Below, one piece after another: positions 8,476 through 16,138 of a stretch of DNA of 32,793 nt. Every line of letters starts with the position of its first letter. Within the stretch, counting starts at the first letter, position 1. Both the position numbers and the translations under genes were made by a program. Source of the stretch: Bacteroidales bacterium (GTDB lineage: Bacteria > Bacteroidota > Bacteroidia > Bacteroidales > UBA932); assembly GCA_017469845.1 (NCBI GenBank), contig JAFUFP010000031.1:1-32793 (forward strand), in the 5' to 3' direction. Under the pieces are notes generated by a model. The model saw only the letters and a list, made by a program, of their open reading frames with translations. It did not search any database and was not told the DNA's origin.

Positions 8476-8505
8476 TTGGCAATTCGCTAAATATGCTTAC
8501 CTTTG
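8476..8505 (+). promoter_or_regulatory. promoter for 8530 beta-barrel gene
   Basis: TTG (8476-8478), exactly 19 nt, and TACCTTTG (8498-8505). The surrounding sequence is closely similar to the promoter at 10003-10032. Confidence 0.75.
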
Positions 8506-8529
8506 GCATAACCACAAAAGATAATGACC

Positions 8530-9180
8530 ATGAAAAAGTTAATTCTCATAGTCTTTGGCGTCGTCTTGCCAATCTTTATCCATGCTCAAACAAAACCTCA
8601 AGCTCTTGTTTTTGTGGGATTTGCAGGAAGATCAGAAGTTGAGGGAATCTACCAATATGGCGCAGGAGTCAAAATCCCATTGAAATATGGCTTTGCTTTG
8701 CAGCCGGAAATCTTCTATGACAAACACTACACCGAATTCTATACGATAATTAATACCTGGTCTTCGGTCAAGGTGGCCGCCCCGTTCCTTGAATTTCCTG
8801 TGCAGGTTCAATGGGGAAAGGATTTCGGAGGTATTCGGCCATACCTCTTCGTTTCACCATTTGTCGGTTTTGGACTAGGGTCAGTTAAGGGTACTTTCAG
8901 CATCACCGAAAACAAAGTCGATCGCATAGAATACGAAGCGACTTCTTTCAAGGATTCCGGTATCAAGCCATTTATACTTGGAGGAGGCGTCGGCATAGGC
9001 ATTGAAGCCGCCAAACACTTCCAACTCAGTGTCCAGTACAATTCATCCGCTTATGATTTCATCGATTATCATGTCCGGAATGAAGTGGTCAGACAGTTCT
9101 GGTCGGATTTCAAGGAGACAAAGGGCAGGGGGAGAAAGTTCTTCGAGGATTTCTATTTCCAGGTTGCGTTGCTGTTCTGA
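8530..9180 (+). CDS. outer-membrane beta-barrel protein (porin-like family)
   Basis: This 216-residue protein has a signal peptide (MKKLILIVFGVVLPIFIHAQ) and regularly alternating amphipathic strands (YQYGAGVKIPLKYGFALQPEIFYD, in parts). It ends FQVALLF with a terminal Phe. This is the small OmpA-barrel-like 'outer membrane protein beta-barrel' type common in Bacteroidetes. Two ATGs six nt apart are possible (8524 and 8530). I prefer 8530 because the signal peptide begins MKK as in its neighbours. Its promoter and leader are near-duplicates of those of the barrel gene at 10059, while the protein sequences differ. The ligand, if any, is unknown. Confidence 0.8.
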   Translation: MKKLILIVFGVVLPIFIHAQTKPQALVFVGFAGRSEVEGIYQYGAGVKIPLKYGFALQPEIFYDKHYTEFYTIINTWSSVKVAAPFLEFPVQVQWGKDFGGIRPYLFVSPFVGFGLGSVKGTFSITENKVDRIEYEATSFKDSGIKPFILGGGVGIGIEAAKHFQLSVQYNSSAYDFIDYHVRNEVVRQFWSDFKETKGRGRKFFEDFYFQVALLF

Positions 9181-9224
9181 GAGGCTTTCCCAACGAAAAT
9201 ATAAGGTCATCCGCATCGGAATTA

Positions 9225-9254
9225 TTGTCGATTTTCAGAAGTTGAGTATATTTG
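9225..9254 (+). promoter_or_regulatory. promoter for 9277 lipoprotein gene
   Basis: TTG (9225-9227), exactly 19 nt, and TATATTTG (9247-9254). The start codon is 22 nt downstream. Confidence 0.75.
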
Positions 9255-9276
9255 AGGCAACCAAATGATAACCATT

Positions 9277-9945
9277 ATGAAAAAGTTTTTTTCCTTACTG
9301 GCTTCTTCCCTTATCCTTGTTTCTCTTTGTTCATGTTCTAAAGATGATGCACCCGGGAAAGCTGTCGATCTTGGCCTTTCTGTCAAATGGTCCTCTTACA
9401 ACCTTGGGGCCTCTTCGCCTGAAGATTTCGGATTGTACTATTCGTGGGGAGAGACTGAAACGAAGAGCACTTTCGGGGATATGAATTACAAGTGGTATGA
9501 CCGCTCGGAAAAACCGATAACAAAATATAATTACAACGACCGTTATGGTACTGTCGACAATCTTTCCCAATTGCAAAGAGTGGATGATGCTGCCAGCGTA
9601 GCCTGGGGAGACAATTGGAGAATCCCGACAGAGAAAGAAATCAAGGAGCTCATAAACAACTGTACGTGGATATGGGGCAAGAAGAATGGTGTGGTGGGAT
9701 ATACTGTCAAGAGCAAAGTCAACAAAAACAGCATTTTTCTACCGGCAGGAGGTCACTATGTCGACGACATGTACTACAATAACACCAACTATGGCGATGA
9801 TTACAGAGTGGGTTTCTATTGGTCATCAAACATTGCTGATGATAGTCCTCACCGTGCCTTGATATTGGGTTTTGATATAGACTCACAAAGAATATCCATA
9901 CAGTTCCGGCAGACCGGGTCATTGATACGTCCGGTTTGCCGGTAA
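9277..9945 (+). CDS. lipoprotein with FISUMP/DUF1566-like domain
   Basis: This 222-residue lipoprotein has signal peptide MKKFFSLLASSLILVSLCSC, with C20 the likely lipidated Cys (L-C-S-C lipobox). An upstream ATG at 9265 would add four residues ahead of the signal and is unlikely. The mature part is one domain of the Fibrobacter-type 'major paralogous' family abundant in Bacteroidetes. It starts AVDLGLSVKWSSYNLGA, then YYSWGET, then WRIPTEKEIKELINNCTW, then FLPAGGHY and YYWSS-like FYWSSN, and ends LIRPVCR. These proteins sit on the cell surface and probably bind carbohydrate or protein; no enzyme activity is established. A related C-terminal segment occurs in the nuclease-like gene at 11973-13118. 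Confidence 0.85.
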   Translation: MKKFFSLLASSLILVSLCSCSKDDAPGKAVDLGLSVKWSSYNLGASSPEDFGLYYSWGETETKSTFGDMNYKWYDRSEKPITKYNYNDRYGTVDNLSQLQRVDDAASVAWGDNWRIPTEKEIKELINNCTWIWGKKNGVVGYTVKSKVNKNSIFLPAGGHYVDDMYYNNTNYGDDYRVGFYWSSNIADDSPHRALILGFDIDSQRISIQFRQTGSLIRPVCR

Positions 9946-9960
9946 AGTCTTTCGGATACA

Positions 9961-9983
9961 GATCCCTTCTGGGGAGCTTTTTT
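9961..9983 (+). terminator. weak terminator after 9277 gene
   Basis: TCCC (9963-9966) pairs with GGGA (9972-9975) across a short loop and six Ts follow (9978-9983). The short stem makes it weak, but its layout resembles the terminator at 10849-10871. Confidence 0.4.
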
Positions 9984-10002
9984 CATTGTTGTGTGAGGGA
10001 TA

Positions 10003-10032
10003 TTGGCAATTCGTCGAATATGCTTACTTTTG
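10003..10032 (+). promoter_or_regulatory. promoter for 10059 beta-barrel gene
   Basis: TTG (10003-10005), exactly 19 nt, and TACTTTTG (10025-10032). It is about three-quarters identical over some 60 nt to the promoter region of the 8530 gene. Confidence 0.75.
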
Positions 10033-10058
10033 GTGTGACCACATAATAATTACGGATT

Positions 10059-10817
10059 ATGAAAAAGATACTTTGTTTGTTAGTCTTTATTTTGGCGTCA
10101 GTCTGCCTTAAGGCACAGGATGTCATATCTTTCAGAGATGGAAGGGTTATTGAAGCCAAGATCACAGAAGTGAGTGATAGCGAGATACGTTATTTGTACT
10201 ATAATAATCAGAGTGGCCCCACCTTTGTATCCAAAACTACGGATATCTCCAAAATCCGTTTCAGTAATGGAACTGAACGGGAGTATGTTGTTTCTCAGCC
10301 AGTAAGGAAAAGAGATATTTATGACGGAACGTGGAAGAACGGCTTTTCTGTAGCAGTCGAGTTTACTAAAGATTTCTGGGTTGTTCTGGGTCCTGGGAAT
10401 GACGGATACAAAAGTTTCAATGTCGGCCCTGTTGTCGGTTATAGATTCAATAAAAATATATTCTTAGGTGGCGGTGTGAAATTTTATTACTATGATACAG
10501 TCCTATTTGTAAACGACCACGATTGGTACCAGAACAGAAGTTCCTATTCTATTCCCATTTTCTCAACATTTAAAGTTAATTTCAACAGGAAAAGAGTTTC
10601 TCCGTATTTCAGGTTGGATAATGGTATAGGCATGACTTTCTATGATTATAGTGATGTTACCAATGTTGGATGGTATGCTAATCCTGAATTTGGAATTGAC
10701 TTCAAGTTGGGAGATAATCAGAAATCAGCCGTGAGCCTAAAGATGGGAGTAATTGCTCTTGTCGGAGAAGATGAAGGTTTGGGTGGTTGGCATTTAGGTG
10801 TAGGATATAGATTCTAG
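10059..10817 (+). CDS. outer-membrane beta-barrel with N-terminal DVI..DG domain
   Basis: This 252-residue protein has signal peptide MKKILCLLVFILASVCLKAQ. Residues about 21-80 form a compact beta domain (DVISFRDGRVIEAKITEVSD, then IRYLYYNNQSGPTF, then ISKIRFSNG) that recurs at the N-terminus of many Bacteroidetes envelope proteins. Residues about 95-252 form a small beta-barrel with the usual alternating strands and C-terminal GVGYRF. Which face the N-terminal domain occupies is not clear from sequence. The gene lies between a duplicated promoter (10003-10032) and a good terminator (10849-10871), so it is a single-gene transcript. Confidence 0.82.
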   Translation: MKKILCLLVFILASVCLKAQDVISFRDGRVIEAKITEVSDSEIRYLYYNNQSGPTFVSKTTDISKIRFSNGTEREYVVSQPVRKRDIYDGTWKNGFSVAVEFTKDFWVVLGPGNDGYKSFNVGPVVGYRFNKNIFLGGGVKFYYYDTVLFVNDHDWYQNRSSYSIPIFSTFKVNFNRKRVSPYFRLDNGIGMTFYDYSDVTNVGWYANPEFGIDFKLGDNQKSAVSLKMGVIALVGEDEGLGGWHLGVGYRF

Positions 10818-10848
10818 AAGTTGCAATCTCGGCTATACGAAATATCAT

Positions 10849-10871
10849 AGCTCCCTTCAGGGGGCTTTTTT
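10849..10871 (+). terminator. Rho-independent terminator after 10059 gene
   Basis: AGCTCCC (10849-10855) pairs with GGGGGCT (10860-10866), one T-G wobble, loop TTCA, followed by a run of Ts to 10871. Confidence 0.75.
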
Positions 10872-11044
10872 CGTAAACGGACCATAACGGATATGGATTG
10901 AAATGTATATTTTCTCATCTTGCGTATGCAGGTCGGAAGAACGACTTGTGAAAGTGTTTGTGTTATCCGGCGGATAAGCAGGGCTCCACACTTTTTTTGT
11001 TGAATGGCTTATGAGGAGCAATAGGCGTTCTATTCTAAACAGCA

Positions 11045-11641
11045 ATGAAAAAGATCATTCTTGCTATTGCCCTTTCTGTGATCACTATCTTTTCCTTTGC
11101 ACAGAAAGGCGTTCACGTGGTTTCCGGGGATCCAGGAATAATTGCCCAGAAGGGCGTTTTCATCAGTGCGGAATTTGATTATTCGGAAATAACCGTTGAT
11201 GGTCTTTCCCTTTCCCGTTATTTCAAAACTGATGATGATGCCGAAGAAAATTGGAATGAGGCTATCAAAGATGCCGAGAAGTCATTTGTTGAGGAATTCA
11301 ATGATGAGTCAAAGAAGACTTTCCGAATGTTGTTGGCCGATGATGAAGAGGTTGACTATTATGTGAAGGTTCATGTTCTCGAATACCAGCCCAGTAAAAA
11401 AGGTGTGGCAGGTAAAATATTGACTGGAGGAGCTGGTGGCGGTGGCGGAGACGTCATGAGCGGTACAATTGACATAGAAGACGGCAAAACCCGTGAAGTT
11501 CTGTGCACGTTAGAATTCAATGGTATAAAGGGTTCAACAGCATACAAATTCACCCAGAGCGCATACATGTCCAGCACATATGGGGATCTCGGTACTGAAC
11601 TCGGAGAAATAGCGGTCAAAGCAGCAAAGGCAAAGAAGTAA
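11045..11641 (+). CDS. secreted protein of unknown function, Gly-rich loop
   Basis: This 198-residue protein has signal peptide MKKIILAIALSVITIFSFAQ. The mature part is acidic in its first half (TDDDAEENWNEAIKDAEKSF) and carries a flexible GGAGGGGG loop around residue 130. It then has a beta segment (GTIDIEDGKTREVLCTLEFNG) and a lysine-rich end. The fold resembles, in general layout only, periplasmic proteins that compute a 'total' from paired strands; I recognise no named family. It is the last + strand gene before the dyad array and converges on the nuclease-like gene. I found no clear promoter upstream. Confidence 0.75.
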   Translation: MKKIILAIALSVITIFSFAQKGVHVVSGDPGIIAQKGVFISAEFDYSEITVDGLSLSRYFKTDDDAEENWNEAIKDAEKSFVEEFNDESKKTFRMLLADDEEVDYYVKVHVLEYQPSKKGVAGKILTGGAGGGGGDVMSGTIDIEDGKTREVLCTLEFNGIKGSTAYKFTQSAYMSSTYGDLGTELGEIAVKAAKAKK

Positions 11642-11661
11642 TCATCCTAACAACCATGCTT

Positions 11662-11690
11662 TGTGGGTTTGAATTAGAATGCAACCCACA
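11662..11690. other. 8-bp inverted repeat after 11045 gene
   Basis: TGTGGGTT (11662-11669) and AACCCACA (11683-11690) are perfect complements around a 13-nt loop, 20 nt past the stop of the preceding gene. There is no T-run, so a role in 3'-end stability or weak termination is only possible. Confidence 0.4.
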
Positions 11691-11707
11691 TTACCATTTA
11701 GCATCAC

Positions 11708-11930
11708 ACCCTGTAAGTCTCCAACAAGGTTGTCAATTACCCTGTAACACGCTTTACAGGATTTCTCTTTACCCCGTACGGCACTTGACAAGGTCGTTAT
11801 TTACCTTAAAAAGCACTTTACGGGGTATTTAATCACCCTGTTTGGCACTCTACAGGGTTTTCAAATACCCTGTTAGGCAGTAAACGGGATAATTATTTAC
11901 CCTGTTGGTCTATAAACAGGATGAATAAAT
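11708..11930. repeat. array of seven 32-bp dyad repeats
   Basis: Seven degenerate units start at 11708, 11739, 11771, 11803, 11835, 11867 and 11899. The step is 31 nt once and exactly 32 nt five times. Each unit is an inverted repeat: left arm ACCCTGT, about 10-nt spacer, right arm ACAGGGT, then an AT-rich linker. Unit 5 (11835-11858) is perfect; units 1 and 2 have one changed base in the right arm; unit 4 is the most decayed. Units 3-5 share GCACT in the spacer. A 32-bp period is close to three helical turns, so all dyads face the same side of the DNA. The period is not a multiple of three, so the array is non-coding. It lies between the 3' ends of two convergent genes. Confidence 0.88.
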
Positions 11931-11972
11931 ATGGTGTTAGAAGGTTAAAACATTTGTGAATATCCTGAGGTT

Positions 11973-13118
11973 TCATCTTTTTTTCACTAGTCGGGTTGAG
12001 TGAGATTCATAAAGATCCATTTCGCTGTCAATCATCTCGAAATAGCTGGTGATAGAGAACTGCCTCATTATAGTTCTAGAAGCATCTTCATAAAGAAAAT
12101 GGAAATCACCATGTTTAGGAGGACATTTGAACGAAATAGAGTTCCCGTTAGGCCCGGTAAGTGTAAGTAGCTTATTGCCTTTATCAATTGAAAGCGAACA
12201 AGTTGTTCTCAATTCATGTAGTTGCTCTTTGTATGGAATGTTATTCTTAGGTCCTTTCCCAGGAATGTCTTCTTTGGCCCATAATGTGCCTGAAGGCAAT
12301 TCGAGGTCGACCCATTCAATGCCAGTAAGGTCGGGAGTTTCTATAGGAGCATGGTATTCCGGGATTTCCGATTTCTTTTTCTTTGGTTTATAAGGATAAG
12401 GAGAATGTGGATGAAAATAAGTTACTTCTGAAAATGACTCACAAGCATCCTTCTGCTTTACAACCTTGTTTTCTCCCAATAGTTTCTTGTAATGGAGGAA
12501 TAGCCGATTCGTCCCTTTGCTCCCTTCAGTCGCCTTGATCCGATGGTCTATAATCTGCTCCAAGTCTTTTTCAGAGGAGATCTTGATTTCAAGGATATTC
12601 CCTTCACGTTGTTTACTTTCGTCAGTTTCGTGAGTGACCCATATCTCTATCCAAAGCTTCAAACCGTTCTTAGCGGTAAGAAGAATATCTGGTCTTCTGA
12701 AATGATCTTCCACTTCGACAGGGGTTTCTTTTTGTGCCGATGAGAAATAGTTTGCTAGATCAAATTCTACTATATCTGATCTTGTCCCACAAAACCCATT
12801 CACTTTTTTGTGAAGACAAGAACACGAACAAAAGATATCTCGTTTCACTTCAATAATGAATGGTGTGTTTTCCGTTAGACACTTATGGTATTCTTGCATG
12901 AAGAGATCTTCTGCGGTGGAATGAAGATACTTGTCCGGTTGGCATTGGACTCCTTTGTGCCTGAAATGGTATGCCCGTATTTCCCCTTTGACAGGTATCA
13001 TTTCTCCTCCGCAATGCGGACAAGTGTAGTGTTCATTGAGATTCTTATCAATATCGTCAATGTCCACCTCTTCACCGGCGGAATTCTTCGCATATTTGAA
13101 TAAGACTTCGTCAGCCAT
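11973..13118 (-). CDS. CoiA-like zinc-ribbon/PD-(D/E)xK nuclease with FISUMP-like C-terminus
   Basis: This 381-residue protein has no signal peptide, so it is cytosolic. Residues about 30-66 carry CPHC (C33, C36) and HFRH (H51, H54), the metal-binding start of competence CoiA-like proteins. A nuclease-like core follows with RRPDI (D144) and LWIEIWVTH (E158), the D...ExW form of the PD-(D/E)xK fold. A Cys-rich knot (CSCSCLHKK, residues 97-105) lies between them. Residues about 265-335 (WVDLELPSGTLWA, IPYKEQLHEL, GPNGNSISF) match, segment by segment, the FISUMP-like domain of the lipoprotein at 9277-9945, here without a secretion signal. CoiA itself helps recombination of incoming DNA; relatives in accessory regions may be defence or mobile-element nucleases. 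Activity is inferred. Confidence 0.75.
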   Translation of the reverse strand: MADEVLFKYAKNSAGEEVDIDDIDKNLNEHYTCPHCGGEMIPVKGEIRAYHFRHKGVQCQPDKYLHSTAEDLFMQEYHKCLTENTPFIIEVKRDIFCSCSCLHKKVNGFCGTRSDIVEFDLANYFSSAQKETPVEVEDHFRRPDILLTAKNGLKLWIEIWVTHETDESKQREGNILEIKISSEKDLEQIIDHRIKATEGSKGTNRLFLHYKKLLGENKVVKQKDACESFSEVTYFHPHSPYPYKPKKKKSEIPEYHAPIETPDLTGIEWVDLELPSGTLWAKEDIPGKGPKNNIPYKEQLHELRTTCSLSIDKGNKLLTLTGPNGNSISFKCPPKHGDFHFLYEDASRTIMRQFSITSYFEMIDSEMDLYESHSTRLVKKR

Positions 13119-13197
13119 AGCTCAAGTGCTTTTCCAAAGTTGTGAATAATACCGTATTAATTAATTCATTATAGTATAGACGTGGAGATGCTCTTAG

Positions 13198-13521
13198 CTA
13201 GAAATACCTTGAAGGAATACTGCTATTCGGCAGTTCTTCTGATGAGATGAAGTTTCGATGCATCCGGTCTTCCAGGTCTTCAACCCGTGATTTCAGTTCT
13301 TCTATGGTTTCCATGATTTCTCCGGTATCATCGAGATCAAGCGTCAATGTGTCGAAGCTCAAGTCGCTGATGGATTCCAAAGTTTCCTTGATTGACTCAA
13401 CTTCGTTCTGCCAATGTCCGAATTCACTTTCTTCGACAACCACATACGAAGATCTGTTACTGCAGGCAGTGAAAACGGCTAAAGATATGATTGCCAAGCA
13501 TGCTGCTATTCTGTGTTTCAT
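13198..13521 (-). CDS. small coiled-coil lipoprotein
   Basis: This 107-residue protein has lipoprotein signal MKHRIAACLAIISLAVFTAC (lipobox FTAC, Cys20). The mature part is strongly acidic and heptad-rich from about residue 35 to 92 (IKETLESISDL, IMETIEELKSRVEDLEDRM), which predicts a coiled coil. It ends in a short polar tail (SSIPSRYF). It is a membrane-anchored, probably oligomeric protein of unknown function. An excellent promoter lies at 13551-13580, so it is transcribed on its own. Confidence 0.72.
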   Translation of the reverse strand: MKHRIAACLAIISLAVFTACSNRSSYVVVEESEFGHWQNEVESIKETLESISDLSFDTLTLDLDDTGEIMETIEELKSRVEDLEDRMHRNFISSEELPNSSIPSRYF

Positions 13522-13550
13522 GATGATTTTTCGATTGTCAGGTGCTCTTG

Positions 13551-13580
13551 CAAAGATAGAGAATCAACTCGTTCTTTCAA
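13551..13580 (-). promoter_or_regulatory. promoter for 13198-13521 lipoprotein gene
   Basis: On the minus strand TTG (13580-13578), exactly 19 nt, and TATCTTTG (13558-13551). The -7 box ends 29 nt before the start codon. Confidence 0.75.
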
Positions 13581-13716
13581 TGAATGTCGGTAGGTTTATC
13601 CATAGCCAATCCTGCCCAACTTTTTCTCCGAAGATGAAGCCTAGGTAATCCTTAGAAAGAAAGTCCTTTAAAACCAGAAATTTACAGGAATTGTGTCAAG
13701 CGATCAGACCGGGCAG

Positions 13717-14184
13717 TCATTCGAAGACGATCTTCTTTACTTTCTCAAACCTCCAGGTCTTCCAATAGCCGTCAAAGAATTCAATGAGATTCTTGCTTAT
13801 GACGGTCATGGTTCCCGCTGTATTATCCGGCCAGTAACCACCATAGCCATCTGAACTTCTGGCATCAAGATATAATTTGTTGTCATCGGATAGTGTCCAA
13901 GTGCCAGTGGTAAGGGTATCGTATTTCTTGATGAATAAGACTCCGTTTTCGATTCTTGCATTATTCTGAGGGATATTGTATTGTTCAAATGTCCCGTCGG
14001 ATTTGAAGATAGGAACCATAGTCACATTGTCCCGTATATCTATGTATTCTCCGTTTACCCTGGTCAAAATTTCGGCTATACCCCATGTCCCGACTAACTT
14101 GCTCCTCATGGAGTCATCTTTTGTGCATCCGAGTGAAACGGCGAGAAGTAAAATGGCAGCGATGATGTTTCCAAACCTTTTCAT
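13717..14184 (-). CDS. lipocalin-like lipoprotein
   Basis: This 155-residue lipoprotein has signal MKRFGNIIAAILLLAVSLGC (lipobox SLGC, Cys20). I chose ATG 14184 because the signal starts there; the frame extends 24 nt upstream to a second ATG. The mature protein opens with KLVGTWGIAEI, the usual start of the Bacteroidetes lipocalin-like family. Alternating strands follow (GVLFIKKYDTLTTGTWTLSD, LYLDARSS) and a C-terminal YWKTWRFEKV strand, making an eight-strand cup. Such proteins bind small hydrophobic molecules or act as surface or periplasmic scaffolds; the ligand is unknown. Confidence 0.8.
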   Translation of the reverse strand: MKRFGNIIAAILLLAVSLGCTKDDSMRSKLVGTWGIAEILTRVNGEYIDIRDNVTMVPIFKSDGTFEQYNIPQNNARIENGVLFIKKYDTLTTGTWTLSDDNKLYLDARSSDGYGGYWPDNTAGTMTVISKNLIEFFDGYWKTWRFEKVKKIVFE

Positions 14185-14277
14185 ATACATACAATCCTTA
14201 TTTTCCAATAAAGATAGGCAAAATGGCTAAAAAAGTGTCAATGTTCGGGCTATTAGTATTATTCGATACAAATACAA

Positions 14278-14305
14278 GGCTCTCCTCCAATTACGGAAGA
14301 GAGCC
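14278..14305 (-). terminator. hairpin downstream of helicase frame
   Basis: GGCTCTC pairs with GAGAGCC (14278-14284 with 14299-14305), and TCC/GGA extends the stem past one mismatch. On the minus strand it is followed by TTGTATTTG, so it could end transcripts of the helicase gene 120 nt upstream. The T-run is poor. Confidence 0.4.
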
Positions 14306-14425
14306 AGGGTGGATTAACAATGACCGTTGAATCATTGCGGTAAGACAAAGGTATCTATTTTCAGTCAAAAGCCTTTACTTCTTCACTCTCATTTTGCTTG
14401 ACACAATCGTCAGACATAGAGTCAT

Positions 14426-15670
14426 CTAATCATTGAACACCCTTACAAGTTTCTTGTTGACGAGGATGATACACCTGGTACTGCTTCCGTTGATCTTCTT
14501 CTGTACCTCCCGGATTTCAAACCACCTAGAGACATCGGTGGCTTTTGCTGTCGCTTTCTTCCCGATCGCATCGTAGATCTTCTGCAACTCCTGCTTGATC
14601 TTCTTTACCGGAATGGCTTCTTGCATGGGGAGGACTGCCGACAGCATCTTGGCGATCTTGTAGTCTTCCTTGAGGCTGCCCTTTGAGGCAATCTCGCGCT
14701 TGATGTTGCTTACATGGTATTTCATTTCCCGAACCCTGTCCGGACCAAGGCTGTCATAGGCTTCAATGACGAGCGGCTTGTAAATCCGGATATATGTCAC
14801 TCGTTCGTCCTCAGTCATTGACATGACATTGGATTGCCTTATCTGGCAGTAGGTTTCGAAGAGCTCCCTGAAACTGGCTTTCTTGAGGGTCGGCAAAGCG
14901 GAGTCCTCCTGATGGACGGAAACGGATTCTTTCACTTTGATGTTGGCCTTCTGGAGGCAGTTTTTCATGTTGACCCTCGTGCAGTAGTCCATGTTGACGA
15001 TCTTGAAATTCACGATGTCCTGATATGCCATGTTCCTGTCAAGGATTACCATGCCTTCCTTTTCTTGCACATAAGGCTCGTTCATGTAAGGGATCTGTTT
15101 GAGGAATGCCGGTCTGAGTTCTTTGGGACACTCATTCATCCATTTTATGTGTTCCTGCGTCCTTTCAAGTTTCTCCATTGTCTCCTTTTCGTACTCTTCG
15201 GCTGAAATCGCCTTTCTGTACCTTGACGTTGAGTAAATCTGTGTTATCCGGTTCCTGTACCGTGAATTCCTGATTCTTCCACATATCTGAACGAATGATG
15301 TTGAGATGTCCATCATCGTGTGCTGCTTGAGAGAGTCGCTGACAATGAATGTCATTCCGTTCTCGTCCATTATGTCCTGCCCTTCGAAACAGGTGGAAGT
15401 GTAGAAGTTGAAGAGTTTGGGATCATCTCCGGCTATTCCGATTGAGAATCCGTCCGGCAGTTTGGCGTTGTTCTTTTCCTTGTTACCTTCACTTACGGAA
15501 CAGACGACTTTCGTGTTTTCCGGAGTAAGTCCGGCACCGGAGATTATGGAACAGATGTCATCCACGGAGTTCAGGAAGATGTGGTAGTTCGTTGTATCAT
15601 CGGAACGGAGTCTGTCTTTGCATCTCTCGGCCATGTAAGCCAGGGGATGGTCGATATGGAGGCTGCTCAC
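14426..15670 (-). CDS. C-terminal fragment of the helicase frame
   Basis: This is the 414-residue open part after the third TGA of the helicase frame, starting at a GTG that is an ordinary Val codon of the full-length frame. It contains motifs V and VI (STCFEGQDI, QICGRIR) and the long C-terminal region, ending in TAG. It could only be made separately by internal initiation at the GTG; I see no Shine-Dalgarno there. It is listed so the reader can relate it to automatic gene calls. It lacks the Walker-type loop and DExH box, so alone it would not be a working helicase. Confidence 0.5.
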   Translation of the reverse strand: MSSLHIDHPLAYMAERCKDRLRSDDTTNYHIFLNSVDDICSIISGAGLTPENTKVVCSVSEGNKEKNNAKLPDGFSIGIAGDDPKLFNFYTSTCFEGQDIMDENGMTFIVSDSLKQHTMMDISTSFVQICGRIRNSRYRNRITQIYSTSRYRKAISAEEYEKETMEKLERTQEHIKWMNECPKELRPAFLKQIPYMNEPYVQEKEGMVILDRNMAYQDIVNFKIVNMDYCTRVNMKNCLQKANIKVKESVSVHQEDSALPTLKKASFRELFETYCQIRQSNVMSMTEDERVTYIRIYKPLVIEAYDSLGPDRVREMKYHVSNIKREIASKGSLKEDYKIAKMLSAVLPMQEAIPVKKIKQELQKIYDAIGKKATAKATDVSRWFEIREVQKKINGSSTRCIILVNKKLVRVFND

Positions 15671-15733
15671 TTCGATGATTTCCGATTTCGGTCAGACGAG
15701 TTCAACCTCCGGAAGATCCTTGAGTTCTTCAAG

Positions 15734-16138
15734 TCAGAATCTCCTTTCTATGGGCGTGGCGGAGATGTATGTCTTCCTTTCGAATTGTGCGGCTTCATCA
15801 AGCACTCCTCTGACCGCATCATACCGGAATGAGTACTGCTGAAAGAGCACGTGCCATTCATCTATGGCAAGGAATGCTTCTTTGTATGGATTGTGTCCGA
15901 GGGCTTTGAGGGTTAATACCAGTTTCGGCAGAGAATTATACGTGACGGCAATCTTGTAAGTCGGATGCTTGAGAAGATAGGAAGCGACTTCTCCTGTTTT
16001 GTCTCCTTCCCCGTAGATTCCGAGAAGGGTATCTTTATACTTCATCTTCTTGTTCTCAATGAGTCCCACGAAGGGGACCGCTAAGATTGTGTTTCCCGAT
16101 TGCTCGATTGCGAGGGAAGTTGCCCCACAGCCTGTCAT
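15734..16138 (-). CDS. N-terminal fragment of the helicase frame
   Basis: This is the 134-residue open part between the first and second TGA, from an internal Met (codon 32 of the full frame) to the TGA at 15736-15734. It holds MTGCGATSLAIE, AIDEWHVLF and YISATPIERRF. Conserved sequence continues upstream of this Met (LPENCILNKG), so the true start is further back at 16231. It is the same frame as the C-terminal fragment, not a separate gene. Confidence 0.5.
   Translation of the reverse strand: MTGCGATSLAIEQSGNTILAVPFVGLIENKKMKYKDTLLGIYGEGDKTGEVASYLLKHPTYKIAVTYNSLPKLVLTLKALGHNPYKEAFLAIDEWHVLFQQYSFRYDAVRGVLDEAAQFERKTYISATPIERRF

Noticed and set aside
11708..11930. Dyad array as a CRISPR array
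   Set aside because: The whole 32-bp unit is degenerate and there are no unique spacers between identical repeats. No cas gene is nearby.
15671..15733. Frameshift between two helicase fragments
   Set aside because: Both fragments are in the same reading phase; the interval reads through as plausible protein with only TGA codons.
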